From Beroe forskalii (taxonomy: Eukaryota > Ctenophora > Nuda > Beroida > Beroidae), in assembly GCA_011033025.1 (NCBI GenBank), contig WFMF01000210.1, forward strand, positions 186,001 to 250,000: a DNA stretch of 64,000 nucleotides, in the 5' to 3' direction. Below, one piece after another: positions 49,721 through 60,640 of this stretch. A program made the translations under genes and the position numbers. Below the pieces are notes generated by a model. The model ran no database searches and was not told where the DNA came from. It saw only the letters and a program-made list of their open reading frames with translations. Each line of letters starts with the position of its first letter. Position 1 is the first letter of the stretch.

Positions 49721-50722
49721 TTCAGAGTTTCATAACTATGAATTATGATCACCATTTTCACGTTAAATTTTCTTTTGTGTTGCGTTGCGATATCAAAACA
49801 TTGCACTGATCACTAATATTGTACCCCTTGATATTTTCAAGATTGAGATTCACAATATAATTATTAATTACTGACCAAGATTAAAAGATTCAGATATATC
49901 ATTGTTATCAATCATGAACCGAGACAAACTCTTATGTTTTACTTTCCTCTAGTCAATTCTTTAGATCATTCATAACTGATGGTACTAATACTGCCCATTG
50001 TAAATTGGCCGAATTGCCGCTTACTTAAAGAAGTTCAAATGGCTGTGTGATTGAAATCAATCTGATTGATTCTGTGAAGATTGATTAAGTTTTAATTTTA
50101 TGATTGTTTTGAGAATTGTTAGATTTTGACAAAGAACATCAGCATGAACAGAGCATTGAACAAACTAGCCCAGTTAGCTAGTTTGCTTTGAAGGATGCCA
50201 CTACACCAAGCTATTCTGACGCGAGTGATATTATAGCGATATGATCGAAAATGTGACATGCATACATTGGTCCCAAATACCACCTATTTCAGATTTAACA
50301 GTACGCCGTAAAGGTAGTATACACACAACCCCAAAAAACACGATCTCTGCTCAATGCCTTTTTGTAAAACAAAACGCGATTGGAACAGGAAAATTAAATC
50401 TGATTGATTATCCATGAACTCATAGATATTAAGTTTTGAGTAATGATTGTTGAGTTTTGGCAGCAAACCAAATACATCTAGGCATGAACAGGCATTAAAC
50501 TCAGGTATGCACCTTATTAAGGGACCTAAAATAATAAAAAGCTTAATGCTATGTCAGTAGAAATGTCTAACCTGCATGCTGATTCCAAGAGTTCCACACT
50601 AACAAATGGAGGAAGGTTAAGGCCACATTGACAGTAGAGAACGCGGCTCGATAGTTTTACCTTTCTGGCCAAACTATGATCTAGTTCAGTCTTTGCTTTC
50701 AGTGCAGACGCCCCTTTGTTTC

Positions 50723-50933
50723 TCTGATTGTTTCTCAATCTTTTTTAATTAGTTGAGAACGGAAAAGTCTTGATGGTCATTGTCCAGCACGAATCGTTGT
50801 ATGGAGTAAATACAGGTTTTAGCCGACCGGCCAGCCTTTAGGATTTAGGAATACACAAAACCTTGGGGTTAGCCAGGGACCTAAATAATAGAAAAAGCTT
50901 GGGCTTTGTGTCGGCTAGCCGGCCGCTTGTTTC
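50723..50933. mobile_element. 211-bp MITE on the exon 2 splice acceptor (right copy)
   Basis: Compared with the left arm, 211 bp are inserted between duplicated ttgtttc (50716-50722 and 50927-50933). Its inner part carries gccgaccggccagcc and gtcggctagccggcc in opposite orientations, the same motif family as the neighbouring Merlin-like element, so it may be mobilised by that transposase. The target is the first bases of exon 2. The inserted end supplies a new cag acceptor (50724-50726 on the minus strand), and the exon stays in frame with it. Confidence 0.75.
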
Positions 50934-51159
50934 CTGAAAATTCCATCTGTTTAAGTTAGCAGTCTTGAACTATTCCGACCACGACCCGGCTGGTTAGTCA
51001 AGCCAGCCAACCGGCCCTTCGATTGGCGGCGGCTGGCGGTCGGCTAGCGGCAGCCCGGCCAGCGACCAACCGACCGCCTGGTCAATCAGCCGGTCGCCGC
51101 CTTGCCAACGCGGCTTGACCGGGTAGCTGGCGATTGATTGGCGATCGGCTAGCCGACAT

Positions 51160-51995
51160 AACATGAAATGTAACAACCCAAAATAATCAGTTGCCGTGTA
51201 AACATCCTTCAGGCAGTCCAAGGCAGCAGTCAAGTGTTCTGAATCTGAGCAGTTCGCTGGTTCCATTGATGGGGTTTCCTCCACATGTAGTCGATGAGGG
51301 AGTCTGTTATGTACTTGTTGCCGTTCACGTGTTTCTTGCAGTGAGTCCAGAGCCCCTCCATAGTGTTGATGTGAACTCCGGTGATGGGGTTGACGTACTG
51401 GATGCTGTGGTTCACAACGGCGGTAGTAGCCCCTCCCGGTAGACTGTTGTACCCACTCCAGCCGTCTGTCATCACGATGGAACCTGGTCGGACGGTTCAT
51501 GATGATAGGGATGAGGGTAGCAGCACTGCGATTCTGTTGCCAGGAAGAGGATGGCGGCATCTGTCGGACCTTCCATGCGTCGAGCATCCCAAGCACCCAG
51601 TTGCCATCCCGCCATGATCCTCGGTTTGTTCTTCCGCTTTCCCATATTTACTCGGTCCCCACCCTCCACCCACACCATGTCCGCCGAGCACCACAGTGTT
51701 CTTATACAGGTACTCCGCCAAGCAGGTTAGTAGCTTGCCCACCCACACCGACACAGAGTGCTCTGACAGTCCCGCAGCTCCGCAATGTTGACGTTGGTGT
51801 TCTTATTTGGAGAAGGCGTGGAGGAGCCAGATGAACTGCGTGAAGGTTATGTTCTGCTGATCCAGGATGGAGTTGTGTCTGATTGAGCGGGTATACTCCA
51901 CAGCTAGGGCATCTCCAGCAGGAACCATATCTCTGTAGCGGGTTGCAGAACAGGAAGTCCACGTCATCTGGGCGTTGCAGTTGGTACCCACGTAC
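51160..51995 (-). pseudogene. Merlin/IS1016-family (ISXO2-like DDE) transposase, frameshifted
   Basis: Reading N to C across frames: an N-terminal SIRHNSILDQQNITFTQFIW block, then VEGGD followed by GKRKNKPRI (the VEIDES-type first acidic residue), GNWVLGMLDAW, NRSAATLIPII, GSIVMTDGWSGYNSL (second acidic residue), VVNHSIQYVNP, and HINTMEGLWTHCKKH (the E-containing motif), then YMWRKPH. These blocks in this order mark the Merlin/IS1595-IS1016 group, which cuts and pastes DNA. At least three frame changes separate them, so no full-length protein can be made as read. Confidence 0.85.
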
Positions 51996-52155
51996 AGAGG
52001 GAGGAAGAAGGGATCACACCTCTGTTTCTGCAGAAGATCTGGATGTCTGCTTCACTGGAGGTTAGTAGCTGTAGAACAGATGAGTTGAAACAAGCCATGA
52101 TGAACTGATGATAAATGGTCAGAAAGTCCTCTATTTAAGGGTACAAATATCCTAT

Positions 52156-52425
52156 TCGTCTTGAAGCGACGTGACCATGCAATAACAGGGTAGGAGACGA
52201 TCTATGAAGCATTGCATTCAATGTAGTCCTAATCAGTCTGTGTCACATGAGATACGTAAGTTAACGATGTTACTATTCTGTTAGAAGTATTCGTCTTGAA
52301 GCGACGTGACCATGCAATAACAGGGTAGGAGACGATCTATGAAGCATTGCATTGAATGTAGTCCTGATCAGTCCGTGTCACATGAGATACGTAAGTGACC
52401 GATGTTACTAATCTGTTGGAGGTAT
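52156..52425. repeat. 135-bp tandem duplication inside the Merlin-like element
   Basis: Two adjacent copies, 52156-52290 and 52291-52425, both starting tcgtcttgaagcgacgtgac and differing at about ten sites. It lies on the transposase 5' side, so it may be duplicated upstream or regulatory sequence. Confidence 0.93.
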
Positions 52426-53223
52426 TTTCACCCTGCAATCAGTCATATTCACGTAACACACGTAAGTGAATGCGATCCCAAGTAGGAGAGCGATGTTCTT
52501 ATCTGAATACGTTAACCCACTAATGTACCGATTGAGAGGCAGTCCTGAAAATTTGGATAGGCTGATTTCAAATATTTTGCTCTTAATACTGTCAGATGCC
52601 CGAGAAGGAAGGCAAACGAAGGTTTGGAGAAGGAAGGCAAAGGGGTGTTGGAGTAGGGGTTACCCGGCCGGCTAACCGGCTGGCCGGGTCGGCTAGCCGG
52701 TTATTTACCGGCTAAGCCGGTTGGCTCACCGCCCTGGCCGGCTAACTAACGTTGGCGGCTGGCCGACCAAGCCGGCCGGCTAACCGGCTAGCCGGCCGGC
52801 TGGCCGGTCGGCTAGCCGGCCGGCCAGCCGGTCGTGTCGGAATAGTTCAAGACTGCCATTAGTTCTACAGCTAAAGAATATAAGTTCTGGTGCCTTTTCC
52901 TTTGAAACTTAGAGTTATGCAATTGCTAAGCATATCTTAGGCACACTCATAACTGAGGATAAGTCTAATTACAAAAGTCCAAGGGCTCTATTTACAAGAC
53001 TAGGTAATAGAAACAGCATGAAATAGTACTAGAAAAACAAAAATAATTTGAAGGAACTTACACATCTCACAAATCCAAATCCTTTTTCTTTGTGCAGGAA
53101 AACTTCACTCACTTCACTGTGAGGCTTGAACAAATCTTTCAGCCAGTCTTCATCAACTTCATTTGGAAGAGAACCAACAAATAATCTTGCTCTGATGTTA
53201 AATCTCTTTTCTCGACGCCCCAT

Positions 53224-54270
53224 TTCTCAGTGAGTATTTTATCAATTAAAATGGCAAATGCAACAACTTAAAACACAATACATTTAAATCAAATTAACTG
53301 AGGTAACTCAATAAATTTTGCACAGATGATGATTTGGAAGTACTTAGCACACTCATTGAGTGTTGTGGTTTTTTTTGTGGTGGAACTGGGAAACTAAACT
53401 ACTTATTAAAATCATCAAATTTGAGAATGTTGTGACACAAATTAAAGATCCTGAAGAAATATTCGATTTCCAAACTGTCAGTGGCATGCATAGTGTGTGG
53501 GTTTGATATCGTTTTTAACAACTTATTTGTTGAACAAATACAGTCATCTTTATAGTCAACCCACAGAAGTCTCCAACAACTCCAACTGTAGTTGACAGGA
53601 TCCATGAAAGAAATCAGAGATCTATAAAGATTCAAGTAAAGCATGAGACTCCAAAAATGATATGGTGTGGTGAATAATAATAATAATAATATAATGATTT
53701 TACTATAAAGTAACACATAGATGGATTTCACCCATCCCTAGCGTGCAACACTTGGAAATTTGCAGGGTCCCAGCGGAAAAAATGGTGTTTGGCGGAGGGG
53801 AGGGTAAAACCTACTAAGTAACACGATAAGCTAACAAACTTCATCCTTCGTTTCCACACCTTATATCCAAGGTGTCCAAAATAGAAATAAAATTCCAATA
53901 TCTAACACTGCAGCACAGACTTGGGACCGTGTTGAGAACTGTCTGTTTTGCTGCAGCAATGATCACTCAAACATGACGAGTAACTTTATTAAAATAAAGA
54001 CACATTCAAATCAAACACATTCAGTTATCAATAAATAAAAGAATTCTGCTAACTGAGCAACACAATTCAATGGAAATTATTATTCTCAAAATTTACATCC
54101 GAATTTAATTTAACATATTCGATTAACTGTCATCATTGAAAATAAAATACATAGTATGCTATGATCATCAGCTCAAATAAAAATAAAAATATTTGAATCA
54201 GTATATAGGATTTTCAAATTCATTTTTAATAGGTTATTATTACTTGGGCATGTGTTTTGATTGAAACTTC
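53224..54270. other. 5' flank of the right DBHS copy; no other gene
   Basis: AT-rich sequence matching 22530-23311 in reverse, with small private insertions such as the (ata)n run near 53676-53692. The bases at 53290-53395 also match an extra copy inside left intron 2 (about 27945-28045). Confidence 0.6.
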
Positions 54271-55160
54271 CCCTAACCTCGTTTTAGCGCTTGCCGCGCC
54301 GCGCACTCCGTGCGCGTAACCATTCCTAAGCCCGCATAGGTGTGCGTACGCGCGCCGCGCTACCCTACGGGACACACTGTTCTGAGGAAGCGCGCCGCGC
54401 AACGCAGACAGGGATATACGTGTTTAGCAAGCGTAACCAGTGTCTTGGTTAGGGCAACGCACGATGCGCGTACCGTACTTGCTTTACTCCATGTTATGGA
54501 GCCTTATTTTGCGCACTACGAAAAGTGCGCGCGCGCGCAAACAAACAGGGACACGTAACATGTGGTAATACTTGCTAAACACGTATATCCCTGTTTGCGT
54601 TGCGCGGCGTGCATACACACACACACACACACACACACATATGCATAATGCATATGCGCCATATGCGGGTTAAACACGTATATCCCTGTTTGCGTTGTAA
54701 TTGCGCCGCGCGCGCACATGCACCTTCCTAAGCCCGCATAGGTGTGTACGCGCTGCGCGCTTCCCTGAGGATTGAGGAAGCGGCAAGCGCGGCGCGCTGC
54801 GCAAAAAAAAGTACCCGCGCGCACCATTCAAACGTTTGCACGCGCCATTCTAATTAAATCATTAAACGTGTTGTGTACGCAACTGTGCGTTCCCCCAACC
54901 ATTGGCGTCGCGCTTGCCGCGCACTCCGTGCTTGTAACCAGGGTCCTGGTTAGGGCAAAACTGTACGCACCTTCCCACTTCCTTAAGCTTGCATAGGTGT
55001 GTGTACGCCATGCCATTCTGACGTAGCACTGACAGACGAGCAATCCGGCAGACAATCTTAATCATCGGCGCTGATCGGCGCCGATGGTCCATTTTTCTTA
55101 GACGCCGATCAGCGCCGATAGGTGGTGTCGCCCATTAGCGCCTGGTCGGCGCCGGACGGA
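54271..55160. repeat. GC-rich repeat block (right arm)
   Basis: Built from repeated words: cctaagcccgcataggtgtg (54326, 54725 and, changed, 54978) and aacacgtatatccctgtttg (54578, 54673), with many gcgcgc runs, a (ca)n tract at about 54613-54640, and the palindrome-rich cgctgatcggcgccgat cluster at 55066-55155. It corresponds loosely to 22090-22510 in the left arm. No coding evidence. Confidence 0.8.
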
Positions 55161-55199
55161 AGGGGTTTGAAGCTTTGAAGCAGAGAATGAAAACCAGAC

Positions 55200-56190
55200 T
55201 AAGAACGTTGGTACCATTGGTACCATTGGCCATCGCCATTGGATGCCGTTGGTACCATTTAAATGGTGCCAATGGCGCCATTAAGATTTAAGAAGCGATA
55301 CTTAAGTCGAGATCACCATTAGAGGGAAGAAGCACCAATGGAGCCGTTGGCGACAATGTTGCCATTGATGCCAATGGTTGCAATGCAATGGTACCATTAT
55401 TAAAATGGCACCGATGGTGCCAATGGTACCATAAAAATGGCACTGATGGTGCCATTGGCATGGCACCGATGGCACCATTGTTGCCAATGGCACCAATGGC
55501 GCAATTAAAATGGCACCAATGGCGCCAATCGTGCCATTGGCACTATTGCTACCAATGATACCATTGGTGCCAATGGATTCAATGTTATCAATGGTGCCAT
55601 TGGCGCCACTGGCACCATTGTAGTGTCATCAATGGTGTCATTGGTTTCATTGCTACCATTGGTACCAATAGTGCCATTGGTGCCATTTGCATTGAAATGG
55701 CACCAATAGTGCCATTGGCGCCAATGGTAGCAATGGTGCTATTGGCACGTATGGTGCCAATGGCGCCATTTGAATGGCCCGAAATATTTCGGACCATTTA
55801 AATGGCGCCATTGGTACCATAGGTGCCAATGGCCTTATTGTTACCATTGGCACCAATGGCAAGCTATTGGTACCAATGGTAGCAATAGAACCAATGACAC
55901 CATTGATCATGATGACACTCCAATGGTGCCAGTGGCGCCAATGGCACCAATGGTGCCAAATGTGATTGGTGGCAATGATGCCAATGGCACCATTGCTACC
56001 ATTGGTTCCAATTGCACCATTGTTACCATTGGCGCAAATGGCACCATTGGTGCAATTTTAATGGTGTCATTGGCACCATTGGCACCAATGGTATCATTGT
56101 TGCCATTGGCACCATTGGCACCAATGGTATCATTGTTGCCAATGGCACCATTGGTACCATTGGTACCATTGGTGCAACTTCCCTCTAATG
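55200..56190. repeat. ~1-kb field of 9-bp palindromic repeat (GGNNCCATT/AATGGNNCC)
   Basis: Nearly every 9 bases is ggtaccatt, ggcaccatt, ggtgccatt, ggcgccatt or the reverse complement, with orientation switching many times. The period of 9 keeps frames open on both strands and yields the 60-217-codon frames here; I do not call those genes. Absent from the left arm. Confidence 0.93.
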
Positions 56191-56599
56191 GTGATCTCGA
56201 CTTTGGTATCGAGATGTTCAATTTTTTGAGCCGCAAGAATATGTATATAGGTACACTTAAGCTTTTCACATGTCATTTGCTGATAAGGGTATTGAAAGAC
56301 GTGTATATCTCTACTTTGGTATTCGCTGGAGTGTTGGATACAGTAAAGCTATGCGACCTTCATGTACACATTTTCGGTGTCCGAAAAAGGCGAATATCTC
56401 CGAGGATCTTTAGCAGAATTTAATGACACTGATTCAGGATATTACGGGCGACATAGATATAAGGGCACGGAAATTTTCATAAATTTTTGAGCGCGTTTTT
56501 GAGTTTCGAGCGTTTGATATGATCCGCCTCATTGTCTGGGAAGAGACGCTACGGAAGAACACTGAGATTACTCAAAGTGAGTGGAAGGCGAGAAACAGA

Positions 56600-57475
56600 G
56601 TGGAAAACCAGGTTGGGATGTCATGTTGTCATGGTTACGCATTGTTGTCATAGTGATGTCATGTTGTCATCGTTACGTGGTACTGTATAGTGATGTCATG
56701 TTGTTGCATGGTATTGGTTACGTCATGTTGTTATGGTTTCACAGTGCCATGTTTACATGGCAACACAACATGTTGTCATGGTTACACGTAATTTTGCCAT
56801 GGTTACATGTAACATGTCATGGTGTCTCTAGAGTGAGGATATGTCTTTTCTTTCTTTGGTAAGGATATTCGACAGTGTCATGTTGTCATGGTTACATGTT
56901 AACGTTGTCATGGTTACATGGTAACTTTTTCATGGCTACATGATTACGTTGTCAATTGTCACAGTTACATGATAACGTTGTCATGGTTACATGTAACTTT
57001 GTCATGGTTGCATGTAACTTTGTCATGGTTGCATGGTAACGTTGTCATGGTTACAAGTAACTTTGTCATGGTTACATGGTAACGTTGTCACGGTTACACG
57101 TTACGTTGTTATTGTTAGATGGTCACGTTGTCATGGTTACATGGTAATGTTGTAATGGTTACATGGTAAGGTTGTCATGGTTACATGGTAACGTTGTCAT
57201 GGTTACATGGTAACGTTGTCATGGTTACATGGTAACGTTGTCATGGTTACATGGTAACGTTGTCATGGTTACATGGTAACGTTGTCATGGTTACATGGTA
57301 ATGTTGGCATGGTTACATGGTAACGTTGTCACGGTTACACGTTACGTTGTTATTGTTAGATGGTCACGTTGTCATGGTTACATGGTAATGTTGTAATGGT
57401 TACATGGTAAGGTTGTCATGGTTACATGGTAACGTTGTCATGGTTACATGGTAACGTTGTCACGTTTCAGTTGTG
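56600..57475. repeat. 22-bp minisatellite (right arm)
   Basis: The reverse-complement counterpart of 19590-20410, with unit ggttacatggtaacgttgtc plus two bases. Copy number and the order of variant units differ from the left arm. Confidence 0.95.
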
Positions 57476-57834
57476 CTACTCAGGAGGAAGAGGAAGTACA
57501 GAGAAGTGAGTTGCACCGCTCTCAACTGAACGCTCTCAACACGACAGCATGCATTTCATGATCCTATAATTCTTATGCATCCTTTCATGCACCTTACCAT
57601 GTGTAAAGTCAAGAAAACGCATGTTCATTGCGTATTGAATCATCATCATTCAGCAGCATTTGGCTACCATTCTAGAAGAAGATCTCAATTTTGATTGCTA
57701 TACCAGATTTTCTAAAAGCCACTAACCAGTGTTTTTGCTTCTCCTATCTAATATCTTCCTATTAAGTACTATGTCACATTCTATATGCCAGATTTCTTGA
57801 CTTCTGATCCCCCCAGATTTCTGCCCTGACGGCT

Positions 57835-58990
57835 CGTGGAGATCTACTTTTCAATGAAAAATAATCGCCATGGCCACTTTTATATACGACTTGTAACAAA
57901 CATAAGCCCTCAAATACACTCAGAAAAAGTTATGACCTTAGAACTATATTGCGTCATCAATATTCAGCATCTAATCATGGTAATTGCGTCACACTCAATC
58001 ATTGGTGATTTGGCGGCTTGACGCCTCCAAGTCTGGGTGTCCTATAAAAACTTCCTCGTCTTCCTTTAATTTAGTCCTTACAGTCACGTGACAGGGATGC
58101 GAGTCTCTGATTGGCTGCTCGCAGGAGCATCCTCTCCATCCTACTCACAGTTTGAGCACTGGTTCCATCCCTCCTGCACATTCCACACTCTGACAAACAC
58201 TGAACACGGGTTTATCAGTTTTACATAAGCGTTATCTCTCCTTACTTGAGTACCCTACTTCGGTTGATTGATTGTTTGATCAATTGATTGGTTGATTGAT
58301 TGATCGATTAATTGATTGATCAATCAATTGATTGATCGAGTAATTGATTGATCGATTGATTGATCGGTCCATTGATTGATCAATTGATTTATTAGTTGAT
58401 TGATCAATCAATTGATCAGTTGATTGATTAGTTGATTGATTAGTTGATTGATCAATCAATTCATCAATTGATCAGTTGATTGATCAGTTGATAGGATCAA
58501 TTTATTCATCAATTGATTGGTTTCATCCCTCCTGCACATTCCACACTCTGACACACACTGAACACGGATTTATCAGTTTTACACAAGCGTTATCTCTCCT
58601 TACTTGAGTACCCCCACGCACACTGTCCCTGTGTGCATCCAATCAGTGACGCGCATCCCTGTCACGTGGTACAGCAGGAACCAATGAGCGCGCAGCAGAG
58701 GGACTCCCTCCTCCCTCCTCTCTGTGCCTGGGAGAGAGTTTGTAAATAAACATCGAATTATCGGGTTATTCATTAACTGACTATTGAAAGATAAATTTAT
58801 CAAAGCAAATGCAATAGAGCAGCCAGACTTGGAGGCGCCAAATCACCAGTGATTCAAGCCCTTAACTTTTTTCTGGAGCGTTTTAGAGCATATGTTTGTT
58901 AACAAGTCGTATATGAATGTGGTACTTGCGATCATTTTGCACTAAAAATTGAGTCTCTGCGACATTCCTGAGCCGAAATGATGCTTTTTA
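57835..58990. mobile_element. ~1.15-kb foldback with CACGTG/CCAAT modules
   Basis: The sequence from ctcgtggagatctac rightward to about 58135 is mirrored by 58610-58990 (tatacgacttgt, ggtgatttggcg with gcctccaagtctgg, and gtcacgtgacagggatgcg recur inverted). Outer parts are diverged copies of the ~175-bp sub-repeat seen at 5.9-11.3 kb. Each inner part carries an E-box and CCAAT box (58083-58092 and 58110-58114; 58663-58668, 58639-58643 and 58681-58685). The centre holds a TTGA array and a directly repeated 90-bp segment (58169-58258 and 58524-58612). It overlaps the outer edge of the palindrome. Confidence 0.7.
58262..58515. repeat. TTGA/TGAT simple repeat
   Basis: Degenerate (ttgat)-type tetranucleotide array with many ttgatcaa palindromes. 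Confidence 0.95.
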
Positions 58991-59204
58991 ATGTTGGCAA
59001 GCGGATTTAATTCATATTTTAAACCACGTAATTATAAAATAGGGTCAAAAAATGTTAAGTTGTTTTATATGGTAAGGATGAAATTGAATTACATTACCTT
59101 GAATGAAAGACTTGGAAACACACATTGGTGTCAGGGAATTCACAAACTGGTGCTTGAGGGGAATAACAAACTGGTGTCAGGGGAATTACGAACTGGTGTC
59201 AGTT

Positions 59205-60225
59205 CGACTGGTTGATTGGTCGACTGGTCGATTGATTGGTTGATTGATTGATTGATCGGTCGATTGATCAATTGATTGATCAATTGATTGATCAGTTGAT
59301 TGATCAATTGATTGATCAATTGATTGATCAATTGATTGATCAATTGATTGATCAATTGATTGATTGATGGGTTGATTGATCAATTGATTGATCAATTGAT
59401 TGATCAGTTGATTGATTGAATGATTAATTGGTTGATTGATTGGTCGATTGATTGCTTGATCGATTGATCGATTGATTAATAAATCGATTGATTGATCGGT
59501 AGATTGATTGATCAGTTGATTGATCAATTGATTTATCAGTTGATTGATCAATTGATTGATTGATCAGTTGATTGATTGATTGATTGATGATTTGATTGAT
59601 TGATTTGATGGTTGATTGATTGATTGGTGATCAATTGATTGATCAATTGATTGATCAGTTGATGGATCAATTGATTGATTGATTGATTGATCAATTGATT
59701 GATCGGTCGATTGATTGATCAATTTGATTGATTGATTATCCATTGATCAATTGATTGATTGATCAATTGATTGATCAATCGATTGATCAATTGATTGATC
59801 AATTGATTGATCAATTGATTGATCAATTGATTAATCAATTGTTTGATCAATTATCCAATTGATTGATTGATCGATTGATTGATTGATTGAGTTGATTGAT
59901 CAATTGATTGATTAATTGATTGATCAATTGATTGATCAATTGATTGATCAATTTATTTATCAATTGATTGATCAATTGATTGATCAATTGATCGATCAAT
60001 TGATTGATCAATTGATTGATCAATAGATTGATCAATTGATTATCCAATTGATTGATCGATTGATTGATCGGTTGATTGATCAGTTGATTGATCAATTGAT
60101 TGATCAATTGATTGATTAACTGATTGATCAATTGATTGATCAGTTGATTGATCAATAAATTGATTGATTGATTGATTTATTGGTCGATTGATTGATCAGT
60201 TGATTGACCAGTTGATTGATAAATT
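59205..60225. repeat. ~1-kb TTGATTGATCAA array
   Basis: Tandem ttgattgatcaa-type units with ggtcgattgatt variants at the left end. The minus-strand frames rich in Ile-Asn-Gln-Leu are by-products of the 12-base period. Three ctggtgtcag-type words precede it (59125-59200). Confidence 0.97.
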
Positions 60226-60640
60226 AATGGAACTGCGTGGGTGTCTATGAGTCCTATGAGTCCATGCGTATGATCTAAGATAAAAGAGTACGAAAACTAG
60301 GCGGTGTGACGTCATCATTTCATTTTTATTTCTTAATTTTAATCAGGTTTAATTATAAATTAATAATTTCTTCCTTTAAGTCTATCACTTCATTATTCTT
60401 TTCGATATTTTATTCTTTTCCATCACTATCAGACTTATTATCGAAATCAACGCAAATCTGTGCCGCTCAATTCGTTGATAAATTCGGAGTTTCTGTTACA
60501 GTCAATACACACACTCACCCTCTATCCTACACTCACTCATCCACACACTCAGCCTCAAATCCGCCCACGTGCAGTGTGCACGGTAATTATCTCCAACCCC
60601 TCAGGCCTCAATCAAACACGGCAGTTTGAAGCTTTAGTTA
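60226..60640. other. Unassigned AT-rich segment upstream of a promoter
   Basis: No supported gene. 60500-60560 is rich in cactcac-type words. Confidence 0.5.

Larger units (their letters stand above)
49140..50560. other. Right-arm-only part of intron 2
   Basis: It replaces the non-homologous left sequence around 27580-28040. It includes a possible minus-strand exon (49212-49324), two CACGTG boxes, and the small inverted repeat caaactagc...gctagtttg near 50163-50187. The rest is AT-rich with nothing recognisable. Confidence 0.6.
50959..52856 (-). mobile_element. Merlin (IS1016-like) DNA transposon, decayed
   Basis: Terminal inverted repeats of 21 bp, beginning gcagtcttgaactattccg, are perfect at both ends. 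Just inside both ends (about 50987-51160 and 52658-52830) lie dense arrays of the palindromic motif ccggctagccgg and variants. A transposase remnant lies between, on the minus strand. The insertion is in intron 1 of the right DBHS copy; the left arm has the empty site (ctgtttaactagttctac). Target duplication could not be read clearly. Confidence 0.85.
40188..53223 (-). pseudogene. Second, inverted DBHS copy: exons 1-6 open, exons 7-10 disrupted
   Basis: Exons on the minus strand: 53062-53223, 50572-50723, 46158-46281, 45850-45971, 45419-45582, 45123-45220, then damaged equivalents near 43246-43346, 42870-42995, 42375-42680 and 40188-40263. Exons 3, 4 and 6 are identical to the left copy by base-by-base reading; exons 1 and 5 differ at about 3 and 7 sites, all synonymous. 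Exon 2 keeps overall frame, but its middle (ARKVKLSSRVLYCQCGL) is a shifted reading that replaces the end of RRM1 and first strand of RRM2. Exons 7-10 contain indels, but they lie in the error-like region, so the breaks may be artefacts. It is either a decaying duplicate, a functional paralogue, or the other haplotype of the left gene. Confidence 0.7.
39925..58035 (-). repeat. Right arm of the giant palindrome
   Basis: The reverse-complement partner of 19007-37485. It starts near ctttagaattt/gagtgagggtcttcc (about 39930-39955) and ends near atcattggtgattt (58010). Between 39.95 and 45.0 kb runs of G, C, A and T are often lengthened and substitutions are frequent relative to the left arm; from 45.0 kb on the match is clean. 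Confidence 0.93.

Noticed and set aside
51191..51834. Plus-strand frames over the Merlin-like transposase
   Set aside because: Antisense of the recognisable transposase blocks.
55770..56423. 217-codon plus-strand frame
   Set aside because: Mostly translation of the 9-bp repeat; the opposite strand is equally open and the composition follows the repeat period.
59140..60155. Frames of Ile-Asn-Gln-Leu repeats (up to 121 codons)
   Set aside because: Direct product of the TTGATTGATCAA period; no other protein features.
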